From: Rhodanobacteraceae bacterium
GTDB lineage: Bacteria; Pseudomonadota; Gammaproteobacteria; Xanthomonadales; Ahniellaceae
NCBI GenBank assembly: GCA_016708465.1
Contig: JADJFT010000005.1
Coordinates: 138,501-202,500, forward strand
Reading direction: 5' to 3'
Length of the DNA stretch: 64,000 bases
The notes beneath the pieces are model-generated. The model was not told the origin of the DNA, did no database searches, and was given only the letters and a program-made list of their open reading frames with translations. This document shows positions 16,251-24,919 of this stretch, piece by piece (the first letter of the stretch is position 1; the number at the start of each line of letters is the position of its first letter). The position numbers and the translations under genes were made by a program.

Positions 16251-17110
16251 TGCAAACAGCGTCGACGCCGCTGCTGCTCGGTGCGAGCGGGCAGGTCGGC
16301 TATTTCCTGCTGCAACGGTTGCGCGGAGACGTCGTTGCCTGCGCGCGATCGACTCCGACATGGTCTTCACCGCAACGCGCAAGCTGGCGATTGATCGACC
16401 TGTGGGAGAGCGAAGACGCGCCGGACCACACACAGTTGCTCAGCGCTGGGCCGCTCGATGCATGCGTGGCCTGGCTGCGGCGTGTGGGTCCGGGTGCCTT
16501 GCAGCGCATCGTTGCATTAAGTTCGATGAGCGCGTTGCACAAACAACATTCACCATCCTCCAGCGAGCGTGACCTCGCGGCACGACTGCGCGATAGCGAA
16601 GGTGATTTGCTCGCGTTTGCGCAACAGCACGAGATCGCCTGCACGATCCTGCGCCCGACCCTGATTTGGGGTACCGGCCTCGATCACAGCCTGACCCCCT
16701 ATGCACGCACTGCAGCGCAGCGCGGCATGGCGATCGTGCCGTCGGGTGCGTCGGGCTTGCGTCAGCCGGTGCACGCCGACGATCTCGCGGCGCTATGCCT
16801 CGCGCTACTCCCGCGTACTGACGTGACTGGTGCGGTGCTCGCAGCGGGCGGTGGAGAATGTCTGCCGCTTGCGGAAGTACTGACGCGGGTAGCGCGCAGT
16901 TCTGGCGCGCGCGTCGTTCGCTTGCCAGTGCCGCGCAGCGTGTTGTCGGTGTCGGGACGGCTCGGTGCACAAATAGGCATCGCTGCGGCCGCAGCCTTGA
17001 GCCGCGCCGTCATCGACCAATGCGCTGGGGACGACGATGTTTGGCGCGTTTGTGGTGTCGCCCCACGCGGATTTGTCCCGCTGCGTGGCGACTGGATCGC
17101 ACCAATTTAG
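16250..17110 (+). CDS. NAD-dependent epimerase/dehydratase-like SDR protein
   Basis: A 286-residue extended short-chain dehydrogenase relative. It has the N-terminal nucleotide-binding LLLGASGQVGYFLLQRL, VALSSMSALHKQ (beta-4/serine region), and CTILRPTLIWGTGLDHSLTP, typical of NAD(P)-binding epimerase-like proteins. The canonical YxxxK is not evident after the serine, so it may be a binding-only or atypical member. TAATG couples its start to the stop of the response-regulator gene, and it converges on a GtrB-like glycosyltransferase gene with a 4-bp overlap. A role in surface-lipid or sugar modification is an inference from this neighbour. Confidence 0.75.
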   Translation: MQTASTPLLLGASGQVGYFLLQRLRGDVVACARSTPTWSSPQRASWRLIDLWESEDAPDHTQLLSAGPLDACVAWLRRVGPGALQRIVALSSMSALHKQHSPSSSERDLAARLRDSEGDLLAFAQQHEIACTILRPTLIWGTGLDHSLTPYARTAAQRGMAIVPSGASGLRQPVHADDLAALCLALLPRTDVTGAVLAAGGGECLPLAEVLTRVARSSGARVVRLPVPRSVLSVSGRLGAQIGIAAAAALSRAVIDQCAGDDDVWRVCGVAPRGFVPLRGDWIAPI

Positions 17111-18090
17111 ACGTGTTTCGGTAGCGGTGGCGCCATGTTTGTCGATTCACTGATCAGGTACAGCGGCCGCCGTTTGCTCTCTTCGTACATGCGGCCGAGG
17201 TATTCGCCGATGATGCCGAGCGCCACCAACTGCGTGCCGCCGAGAAGTAACATCACCGACATCAGACTGGGATAGCCACGCACCGGCTCGCCGTAGATCA
17301 AGGTTTTAGCGATGATCACTGTGCCGTAAATGAACGCGACCAGTGCTGTCATCAAGCCGATCCAGGTTGCGATACGCAACGGTACCGTCGAAAACGAGGT
17401 GATCCCCTCGAGCGCGAAGTTCCACAATTTCCAGAAATTGAACTTGCTCGCGCCTGCTGCCCGTGGCTCACGGTGATAGCGCACCGCTACTTGCTTGAAT
17501 CCGACCCAACCGAACAGACCCTTCATGAAGCGATGGCGTTCGCGCAACTGTCGCAGGGCATCGACGGCACGTCGCGATAGCAGCCGGAAGTCGCCGGTAT
17601 CGCGCGGGATCGGAGTGTCGCTCATGCGGTCGATCAGGCGATAGAACGTGGCCGCAGTGATCCGCTTCAGCCAAGACTCACCGGCACGCGATATGCGCAC
17701 ACCATAGGCGACATCGGCGCCTAGTTCGAACTGCGACCAGAACTCGCGGATGACTTCCGGTGGGTCCTGCAGGTCGGCATCGATTATCACCACCGCATCG
17801 GCATCGGCATGGTCGAGCCCGGCGGTCATCGCTGCTTCCTTACCGAAGTTGCGCGCCAGACGCAACACGCCCACGCGCGCATCATTGTTTGCGATGCGGG
17901 CCAGTTCCTGCGGTGTCGCATCGGTGCTCCCATCGTCGACAAAAAGCACGCGCACATCAGCCGCGATCGTCGCCAATGCGGCATCGAGACGTGGCATCAG
18001 CAGTGACAGAACAGCGGATTCGTTGAACACCGGGACGATGACGCAAAGGCGGTGAGATACAGTGCGCGATGGTGCGGACTCGATGCTCAA
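17107..18090 (-). CDS. GtrB/ArnC-like family 2 glycosyltransferase
   Basis: A 327-residue membrane glycosyltransferase. The GT-A domain shows CVIVPVFNESAVLSLLM, VLFVDDGSTDATPQEL and the metal-binding IIDADLQDPPEVI. It is followed by the interface-helix region DTGDFRLLSRRAVDAL and two C-terminal membrane helices (about residues 230-255 and 268-292). This is the polyprenyl-phosphate glycosyltransferase layout (DPMS, GtrB, ArnC). Such enzymes load a sugar on undecaprenyl phosphate for transfer to O-antigen, lipid A or proteins. The donor sugar is not predictable, and no flippase is adjacent. Confidence 0.9.
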   Translation of the reverse strand: MSIESAPSRTVSHRLCVIVPVFNESAVLSLLMPRLDAALATIAADVRVLFVDDGSTDATPQELARIANNDARVGVLRLARNFGKEAAMTAGLDHADADAVVIIDADLQDPPEVIREFWSQFELGADVAYGVRISRAGESWLKRITAATFYRLIDRMSDTPIPRDTGDFRLLSRRAVDALRQLRERHRFMKGLFGWVGFKQVAVRYHREPRAAGASKFNFWKLWNFALEGITSFSTVPLRIATWIGLMTALVAFIYGTVIIAKTLIYGEPVRGYPSLMSVMLLLGGTQLVALGIIGEYLGRMYEESKRRPLYLISESTNMAPPLPKHV

Positions 18091-18139
18091 ATCGTATTCC
18101 TTGTGTGCTGCAACGCAGCAAAAGATTGTGAGAATTGCG

Positions 18140-18169
18140 TTGCAATCGGTTGAAGCATCTACCTATGAT
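18140..18169 (+). promoter_or_regulatory. Probable sigma-70 promoter of the lipase operon
   Basis: TTGCAA (18140-18145) and TATGAT (18164-18169) are separated by 18 bp and stand 50 bp upstream of the lipase ATG, in the spacer between divergent genes. It is the best -35/-10 pair I found in the window. A GAAGGA ribosome-binding site follows at 18207-18212. Confidence 0.55.
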
Positions 18170-18219
18170 ACCTACGCGCGTTTGAAGCGCTCCCGATGAC
18201 CCTGACGAAGGAAGCAAGC

Positions 18220-20412
18220 ATGCAGGCCCGACTCATTTTGGCGACTGCCTTGTCGTCCGCGCTACTCGCGGCGTGCAGTAGCAGCAGCAACAGCCCGCGC
18301 GCGGTGGATGCACCCGTGTCTCGCAACGACGATGGTTCGCTCGTAACCGGTGTGATCACAGCGGTATTCAACCCGACCACGGGTGCCGTGCCGTTCCCGA
18401 CCGATCTGGCGTTTTCGGGCACTACCGACTTGACGCTTAATGCGTCGCTGCCGGTACCGTCTGATCCCAACAATGCGGCCAATGGGCCGGTACGTACTAT
18501 CAATGCACTCGATGGCTGGTCTACGGTCGCGCCCTGGCGCTTCAATCTGTCGGTGGCGCCACGTGCAAACACGTTGGTGGCCGGGCAGTCGATCCGCATC
18601 TTCAAGGTTTCGATCAATCCGAGCACGCGCCAAGTACTCAGTGTCCAGCGTGAACTGGCTGCCAGCGAATTCGCCGTAGTGCAGGCGCCTTCGGATGCCA
18701 CCGGCAAGACGATTGCGATCGTTCCGACCAAGGCGCTTGAGCAACTCAGCTCATACATGGCCGTGGTCACCGACGACGTCAAGGATGTCAACGGCAACGA
18801 TGCAACACCTGACCAGACCTACTTTCTGACCCAGCGCACCAGTCCGCTGATCACACCGGTCAGTCAGACCGGTCGACCGACCTGCCCGACAGTTGCGCAA
18901 TCGACCGACCCGTTGCTACCGGTTGCGAGCGCGTGCTCGCTGGAACCGTTGCGTTTGATCACTAACTCGCATGAAGCGGCTGCGGTCTCGCAGGGCATCC
19001 CGCGCAGCGAAATCGTGGTCACTTGGACGGCAACGACGCAAAGCATCACGCCGGTGCTGAGCGCAGTACGTTCGATCACCACTGCGAGTGCGGCCACGCT
19101 GGTGCCGAGCGGTTTGACGATTGCAGCCGCTGGTCTGCCGCCGATCGCCGACATCATCATTGGCGTCATGCCGGTGGCCTACTACCTGGATGCCCCGACC
19201 GCGCAGAACCCGACCGGTCCGCTGACCGGCAACTGGAAGGCTGCGGCGGGTGGCTATACCGCACCGTTCAACACCCTCGGACTCGACCCGACATCGACGA
19301 ACTTGACCTATGCGAATCCGATTCCGGTCGCGAAGTCGACGCAGGTGATTCCGGTGCTCGCGACGGTGCCGAATGCAGCATCCGGGCGAACCAAGCCCGC
19401 TGCAGGTTGGCCGGTAGTGATCTTCCAGCACGGCATCACCCGTAACCGCGCCGATGCACTGGCGATCTCGGCAACGATGGCGTCCCAAGGCTATGCGGTG
19501 GTCGCGATCGATCAGCCGCTGCACGGCATCCGTTCGATCGATCCGGGCATCAACGGCTTCTATATCGAGAACACGCCGTTTGGTGCGATCGCGAATGAGC
19601 GTACCTTCGACCTCGACTTCAGCAACAACACGACCGGTGCTTCTGGCCCGGACGGCATCGTCGATGGTTCGGGAACCTACACGATCAACCTGTCCAGCCT
19701 GCTCACGTCACGTGACAACCTGCGCCAAGCGGTCGCTGACTTGTTCACCCTGGCGAAGACTATTCCGACGATGTCAGTCGACGGCGATGCGACACCGGAT
19801 TTCGACGGTTCACGCGTCTTCTTCGTCGGTCAGTCGCTCGGGTCGATCGTCGGCCTGAACTTCGTCACCCTGGAACCGACGGTGTCGACTGCGGTGCTCT
19901 CGGTGCCGGGTGGCGGCATCGCTCAGATGTTGAATGGTTCCGCGACCTTCGGTCCACGCATTCGCGCTGGACTAGCGGCGTCGGGCATCACCGCAGGCAC
20001 GCCGAGCTTCGACCAGTTCCTCGGTGCAGCACAGCAGGCTGTCGATTCGGCTGATCCGATGAACTTCGCCACCGCATCGATTGCGTCAGGGGACAAGATC
20101 CTTCTGCACGAAGTCGTTGGTGGCGGTGCGGTTCTGTCGGACCAGGTGATCCCGAACTCGGTCGCCGGTGCGCCGTTGTCCGGCACCGAACCGCTGATTC
20201 GTGCGCTCAACTTGAGCACGCTGACGGCTAGTTCGCAGGCGGCCGCTATTCGCGGTGCCGTGCGATTTACCGCCGGTGACCACGGCTCGTTGCTCAGCCC
20301 GGCTGCATCGGCGAGTGCGACGGTCGAGATGCAGACCCAGATGGCGAGCATGATCGTGAGCAACGGCCAAGCCGTGCAGATCACGGACACGTCCGTGATC
20401 CGTACCCAGTAA
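18220..20412 (+). CDS. Extracellular lipase/esterase lipoprotein (Pla-1/cef-like)
   Basis: A 730-residue exported lipoprotein. The signal peptide MQARLILATALSSALLAACS carries the lipobox LAAC, followed by a Ser-rich tether. The first half (FNPTTGAVPFPTDLAF ... SVAPRANTLVAGQSIRIF) resembles the N-terminal domain of bacterial virulence-factor lipases. The second half is an alpha/beta hydrolase with the oxyanion-type VVIFQHGITRNRADAL and the nucleophile elbow VFFVGQSLGSIVGLNF (Ser in GQSLG). GDHGSLLSP near the C-terminus may hold the catalytic His. It heads a tight cluster with DUF1302 and DUF1329 genes (27 and 13 bp gaps), suggesting lipid hydrolysis at the cell surface. Confidence 0.85.
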   Translation: MQARLILATALSSALLAACSSSSNSPRAVDAPVSRNDDGSLVTGVITAVFNPTTGAVPFPTDLAFSGTTDLTLNASLPVPSDPNNAANGPVRTINALDGWSTVAPWRFNLSVAPRANTLVAGQSIRIFKVSINPSTRQVLSVQRELAASEFAVVQAPSDATGKTIAIVPTKALEQLSSYMAVVTDDVKDVNGNDATPDQTYFLTQRTSPLITPVSQTGRPTCPTVAQSTDPLLPVASACSLEPLRLITNSHEAAAVSQGIPRSEIVVTWTATTQSITPVLSAVRSITTASAATLVPSGLTIAAAGLPPIADIIIGVMPVAYYLDAPTAQNPTGPLTGNWKAAAGGYTAPFNTLGLDPTSTNLTYANPIPVAKSTQVIPVLATVPNAASGRTKPAAGWPVVIFQHGITRNRADALAISATMASQGYAVVAIDQPLHGIRSIDPGINGFYIENTPFGAIANERTFDLDFSNNTTGASGPDGIVDGSGTYTINLSSLLTSRDNLRQAVADLFTLAKTIPTMSVDGDATPDFDGSRVFFVGQSLGSIVGLNFVTLEPTVSTAVLSVPGGGIAQMLNGSATFGPRIRAGLAASGITAGTPSFDQFLGAAQQAVDSADPMNFATASIASGDKILLHEVVGGGAVLSDQVIPNSVAGAPLSGTEPLIRALNLSTLTASSQAAAIRGAVRFTAGDHGSLLSPAASASATVEMQTQMASMIVSNGQAVQITDTSVIRTQ

Positions 20413-20439
20413 GACGACGCAGAAGCGGAGCGAACTTCC

Positions 20440-22296
20440 ATGACCTACCTCAATGCCAAGCACGCGCGCCGTCGCACGCTGGGAACCGCGATCTCACTGG
20501 CGCTCGCCAGTGCGTTCGTGGCCCCGGCCCACGCTATCGAATTCAGCAGTGGCGACTGGAACGGCACAATCGATACCACGCTCTCCTACGGCGCATCGAT
20601 GCGTCTGCAGGCGCGCGATCCGGAGTTGATCGGGCTCGCCAATATCAACCCGCTGGTGGCGGCTACACCGCTAACCGACCAGATCAATGCACCCGGTCGT
20701 TTCTCGGTGAACGGCGACGACGGCAACCTCAATTACGACGATGGCGATCTGTTCTCGAACGCGTTCAAGATGACCAGTGAGTTCAGTCTGAACTACAAGG
20801 AAAACTGGGGTGCATTTGCGCGCGCCAGTTATTTCTACGACTGGGAAAATGCCGATCGTTCCAGCCTCACCGAAGTCGCCAAGGAAAAGGTTGGCACACG
20901 CCTGACCTTGCTTGACGCCTTCGTTTTCCACAGCATGGACATTAGCGGTCATGAGGCATCAATTCGCCTCGGTCGCCAAGCCGTGAGTTGGGGTGAGAGC
21001 ACGTTCATCCAGAACGGCATCAATATCGTGAACCCGATCGACGTCTCCAAGCTACGTGTGGCCGGTGCCGAGTTGAAGGAAGCATTCCTGCCGGTCGACA
21101 TGATCCAAGGTTCGTTTGCGTTCAACGAGAATCTGTCGATCGAAGCGCTGTATCTGCTTGAGTTCGAGCAGACTGAGCCGGATCCTGCGGGCACCTACTT
21201 CAGCACCAACGACTTCGGCACACTCGGTGCGGACTTCGTGATGCTCGGCTTCGGCCGTGCTGACGAGCCGTCAAACTTCGCAAATTGCGGCAATGTATTG
21301 GCCTATTCCAGCAACCAGTTGGAACGCGCTTCATGCATTCAGGCGATTCCGCGCCTGCAGGACGATTACGCGAGCGACGACGGTCAGTATGGTTTGGCGT
21401 TGCGTTATTTCTCGCCAGCCTTGAACGATACTGAGTTCGGCTTCTTCTTCATGAATTATCACAGCCGTTTGCCGCTGTTGTCCGGTTACGCAGTGACCAG
21501 CACTTCGCCAAACTCTGGCCGCTACATCGTCGAGTACCCCGAAGACATTCACATGTACGGCATGAGCTTCAATACGACGCTCGGCGACACCGGCATCGCG
21601 TTGCAGGGTGAGTTGTCCTATCGCGACAACACACCACTTCAATTCGATGACGTCGAGTTGCTGTTCTCGGCACTGAGTCCCCTGAATCAGTTCATTCCGG
21701 CGCCAGGCAACCGCTTCATCAGCCAGCTCGGTGAATACGGTCCGGGCGACTATGTGCGTGGCTGGGAACGTCATGAAGTGAGCCAGTTGCAGTTCACGAT
21801 GACCAAGGCGTTCGGCCCCGGTAACTGGCTGGGCGCACAGCAGATCGCGACGGTCGCTGAATTCGGCGGTACCGAAGTGTGGGATCTGCCGTCGCCGGAC
21901 TTGTTGCGCTATCAGGGTGACGGCACCGATACCGGTTGTGGTGGCGATCTGCTGCACGGCGGCGCGCTGGTCAATCCAGTCTCGCAGTGTGATGGCTTCC
22001 CGACGCGCTTCTCGTGGGGTTATCGCCTCGCGGCCCGTGCTGATTACAACAACGTGTTTGGCTCGCCGTTCAACATGTCGCCGCGCGTCGCATTCAACCA
22101 CGACGTCAACGGCATCACTCCTGGGCCAGGCGGCAATTTCTTGGAAGGCCGCAAGTCGCTCACCGTGGGCGTCGAAGCGACCTATCTGAATCAATGGGCA
22201 GCAGACTTCAGCTACACCGAGTTCCGCGGCGCCGGTCATCTGAACCTGATTCACGACCGTGACTTTGTTTCGTTCACGGTCAAGTATTCGTTCTGA
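20440..22296 (+). CDS. DUF1302 outer-membrane beta-barrel protein
   Basis: A 618-residue protein with a signal peptide (cleavage after APAHA, near residue 32) and the DUF1302 pattern: IEFSSGDWNGTIDTTLSYGA at the mature N-terminus, LRLGRQAVSWGES-like IRLGRQAVSWGESTF, and alternating beta-strands to a terminal aromatic, FTVKYSF, as in porin-like barrels. DUF1302 proteins regularly accompany DUF1329 and MMPL/RND genes. No substrate has been proven as far as I recall, though links to hydrophobic compounds have been suggested. It is the second gene of the lipase operon and ends 13 bp before the next start. Confidence 0.9.
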   Translation: MTYLNAKHARRRTLGTAISLALASAFVAPAHAIEFSSGDWNGTIDTTLSYGASMRLQARDPELIGLANINPLVAATPLTDQINAPGRFSVNGDDGNLNYDDGDLFSNAFKMTSEFSLNYKENWGAFARASYFYDWENADRSSLTEVAKEKVGTRLTLLDAFVFHSMDISGHEASIRLGRQAVSWGESTFIQNGINIVNPIDVSKLRVAGAELKEAFLPVDMIQGSFAFNENLSIEALYLLEFEQTEPDPAGTYFSTNDFGTLGADFVMLGFGRADEPSNFANCGNVLAYSSNQLERASCIQAIPRLQDDYASDDGQYGLALRYFSPALNDTEFGFFFMNYHSRLPLLSGYAVTSTSPNSGRYIVEYPEDIHMYGMSFNTTLGDTGIALQGELSYRDNTPLQFDDVELLFSALSPLNQFIPAPGNRFISQLGEYGPGDYVRGWERHEVSQLQFTMTKAFGPGNWLGAQQIATVAEFGGTEVWDLPSPDLLRYQGDGTDTGCGGDLLHGGALVNPVSQCDGFPTRFSWGYRLAARADYNNVFGSPFNMSPRVAFNHDVNGITPGPGGNFLEGRKSLTVGVEATYLNQWAADFSYTEFRGAGHLNLIHDRDFVSFTVKYSF

Positions 22297-22309
22297 CGGA
22301 GGGAGATCC

Positions 22310-23671
22310 ATGCGACAGATCCGAAACGGTATCTTGGCGGCGGCTACAGCCCTCGCCATGGCCAGCGCAGCACAGGCAGGTGTCACCGCCGATCAGGCGG
22401 CTCGCCTCGGCAAGGACTTGACGCCCGTCGGTGCAGAAACCGCAGGCAACAAAGACAACACCATCCCGGCTTGGACCGGGGGTATCACGCGCCCACCGGC
22501 GGGTTATCGTGCCGGTATGTTCCATCCTGATCCGTTCGCGGCGGACAAGCCGCTGTTTGCGATCACGCCGCAAAATGCCAAGGACTACTCGACCAAGCTC
22601 ACGCCGGGTCAGTTGGCGATGTTCGCGAAATACAAGACGTTCAAGATGAATATCTATCCAACGCGTCGCTCGGCGTCGTTCCCGCAGGAGGTGTACAACG
22701 CCACCCTCGCGAACGCGACCTCGGCCAAGTTGGTTGGAAACGGCGAAGGTGTGCAGGGCGCGTCGCTCGGCTTCCCCTTCCCGATTCCGCAGAACGGCTT
22801 CGAGCCGATGTGGAACCACAAGCTGAAGTACAAGAGCACTGGCGGCAAGCGTTACGCCAATCAGGTTGCTCCGACTGCGACCGGCGCGTATACGCCGATT
22901 CGTATTGAGGAAGAGTTCCTCGGTCTGTACTACCGCAAGGGTGCAACCACCGAGAACATCAACAACATTCTCCTGTACTTTTTCCAGGAAGTGGTCTCGC
23001 CGGCACGTCTCGCGGGCAACGTGTTGCTCGTGCATGAAACGCTGAACTCCAGCGCGCAGCCGCGTCAGGCGTGGATCTACAACCCGGGACAGCGTCGTGT
23101 GCGACGCGCTCCGAATGTGGCCTACGACAATCCGGGTACCGCGACAGACGGCCTGCGTACCAATGACATGACCGACATGTTCAATGGTGCGATGGACCGC
23201 TTCGACTGGAAGTTGGTCGGCAAGAAGGAAATGTTGGTCCCATACAACTCCTACAAGGCACACAGCAACACCGTGAAGCTGAAGGATCTGGTGCGCCCCG
23301 GCCATTTGAATCCTGATCTGCTCCGCTACGAACTGCATCGCGTGTGGGTGGTCGATGCGACGCTGAAGAAGGGCATGCGCCATATCAACAGCCGCCGTAC
23401 CTACTATCTCGACGAGGACAGCTATCAGATCGTCGCGATCGATCATTACGATGGCCGCGGTGGCCTGTGGCGTTACTCGGAAGCGCCATCGATCAACTAT
23501 TACGAAGTGCCGACTTACTGGGCAACGATCGAGACGCACCACGACTTGCAGTCGGGACGCTATATCTCGGGCCTGCTCGACAACGAAGAAAAGACCACGA
23601 TCGACTTCGGCTTCCGCACTGCGCCGGAAAATTTCTCGCCGCAGTCGTTGCGTCAGCGCGGCATTCGCTGA
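22310..23671 (+). CDS. DUF1329 periplasmic/outer-membrane-associated protein
   Basis: A 453-residue protein with a signal peptide (MRQIRNGILAAATALAMASAAQA) and the DUF1329 signature (LGKDLTPVGAETAGNKDNTI, IPAWTGGITRPPAGY, RRAPNVAYDNPGTATDGLRT, YYLDEDSYQIVAIDHYDGRG). Parts resemble the lipid-binding LolB/OMP-sorting beta fold. GGAGGGAG precedes the ATG at 22310, which I prefer to earlier in-frame codons that would lie inside the DUF1302 gene. DUF1302-DUF1329 pairs are conserved, and a role in moving a hydrophobic molecule across the periplasm is an inference. Confidence 0.9.
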   Translation: MRQIRNGILAAATALAMASAAQAGVTADQAARLGKDLTPVGAETAGNKDNTIPAWTGGITRPPAGYRAGMFHPDPFAADKPLFAITPQNAKDYSTKLTPGQLAMFAKYKTFKMNIYPTRRSASFPQEVYNATLANATSAKLVGNGEGVQGASLGFPFPIPQNGFEPMWNHKLKYKSTGGKRYANQVAPTATGAYTPIRIEEEFLGLYYRKGATTENINNILLYFFQEVVSPARLAGNVLLVHETLNSSAQPRQAWIYNPGQRRVRRAPNVAYDNPGTATDGLRTNDMTDMFNGAMDRFDWKLVGKKEMLVPYNSYKAHSNTVKLKDLVRPGHLNPDLLRYELHRVWVVDATLKKGMRHINSRRTYYLDEDSYQIVAIDHYDGRGGLWRYSEAPSINYYEVPTYWATIETHHDLQSGRYISGLLDNEEKTTIDFGFRTAPENFSPQSLRQRGIR

Positions 23672-23694
23672 AGGGGTCGCACGTTACTCGCTCG

Positions 23695-23736
23695 GGCCGG
23701 CCGTTCCGATCATCGGGGCGGTCGGCCTTTTGTTTT
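23695..23736 (+). terminator. Hairpin terminator after the DUF1329 gene
   Basis: A stem GGCCGGCCG / CGGTCGGCC (8 of 9 pairs) has an inner CCGAT/ATCGG pairing and is followed by TTTTGTTTT. It splits the cluster into lipase-DUF1302-DUF1329 and YCF48-RND-CTERM units, unless read-through is frequent. Confidence 0.75.
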
Positions 23737-23768
23737 ATGGGGCTGGACAGGTAGTCAAGGGTTCATCG

Positions 23769-24900
23769 ATGAAACAGACCACATTGCGCGTCGGCGGAAT
23801 CGCCGCGGGATTGCTCGCACTCGTGTGCGGATTGGGATTGAGGGCGCAAGACGAGACTGCAGCGCCGGTAGCGGTCGTGCCGAGTGCAGACGATCCGTCC
23901 ATTCTGGAGGCGGAGGTGATGCCGCGGGTGATGTCGTCGTTGATACTCGACATCGTCGACGCTGGTGATCGCGCAGTCGCGGTCGGAGAGCGTGGCCACA
24001 TCCTCGTTAGCGAAACTCGCCGTGATGGATGGCGGCAGATCGAACACGTGCCGACACGTTCCACTCTCACAGCGGTCACAGCGGTCGGTCCGCGGGTATT
24101 CGCGGTCGGCCACGACAGCATGTGTTGCGGTCGGACGATGGTGGTTTGACTTGGGCGCGCAAGCGCGTTGTCCTATTCGATCGCAATAACCCTGATCCGC
24201 GCAACGGCGCACCGCTGCTGGACGTGTTGTTCACCGATGCCGATCACGGATTTGCAGTCGGCGCCTACGCCACCCTGCTGCGCACCGATGACGGTGGCGA
24301 GTCCTGGAACTACGTCGATATTTTGAATCGCGGTGATGCCGCAGCGCCGACCGAAGAACAACTCGCTCAAGGCGCTGCTGCGCCATCCTTGGATGACGAT
24401 AGCTGGAATTTTGATGCGGCCGATCTCGATCTCGATGAAGAGACCGATCCACATCTCAACGGAATCGCTCGAACCGGCAACGGAAACTTGTTTGTCGTTG
24501 CGGAACGTGGTGCTGCATTCCGCTCCTGGATGGTGGCGCCACGTGGCAGCGCATCCAGTTGCCGTATGAAGGTTCAATGTTCGGCGTGATCGGCGGTGCG
24601 GGCGATCACGTGCTCTGCTTCGGTTTACGCGGAAATGTATTCGAGTCAGACGATCTTGGTAGCACGTGGAACAAGCGTGAGACCGCCACCGAATTGAGTC
24701 TGATGGGCGGCGCCACAGGCGCTGACGGTTCGACGGTTCTGGTCGGCGGCAATGGCATCGTGCTGTCGCGCAGCAGCGACAGCGCCCACTTTCTCGCCAC
24801 GACTCATCCAGACAGTGCGGTGCTGTCTTCGGTCTTGGTCCTCGGACCCGGCGAATACACGGTCGTCGGCGAGACCGGCGTCAGTTTCTTTCAACCCTGA
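23769..24900 (+). pseudogene. YCF48-related beta-propeller protein with two apparent frameshifts
   Basis: The ATG at 23769 gives a signal peptide and a start (AVAVGERGHILVSETRRDGW) typical of YCF48/photosystem-II-assembly-factor-like propellers, which in heterotrophs are exported partners of RND systems. The reading frame shifts near 24119-24123, where a lost base would restore SIVLRSDDGGLTWARK. It shifts again near 24523-24531, where a lost base would restore DGGATWQRIQLPYEGSMFG. Each missing base falls in the middle of a conserved LR..DGG..W blade motif. The intact product would be about 376 residues. The RND gene follows after 19 bp. It may be a decayed gene or the product of two base-calling errors. 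Confidence 0.78.
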
Positions 24901-24919
24901 GCCGTGACGGAGAATCGCA

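Noticed and set aside
23672..23768. Small RNA gene between DUF1329 and YCF48 genes
   Set aside because: The strong hairpin plus T-run is explained as a terminator, and no promoter is visible close before it.
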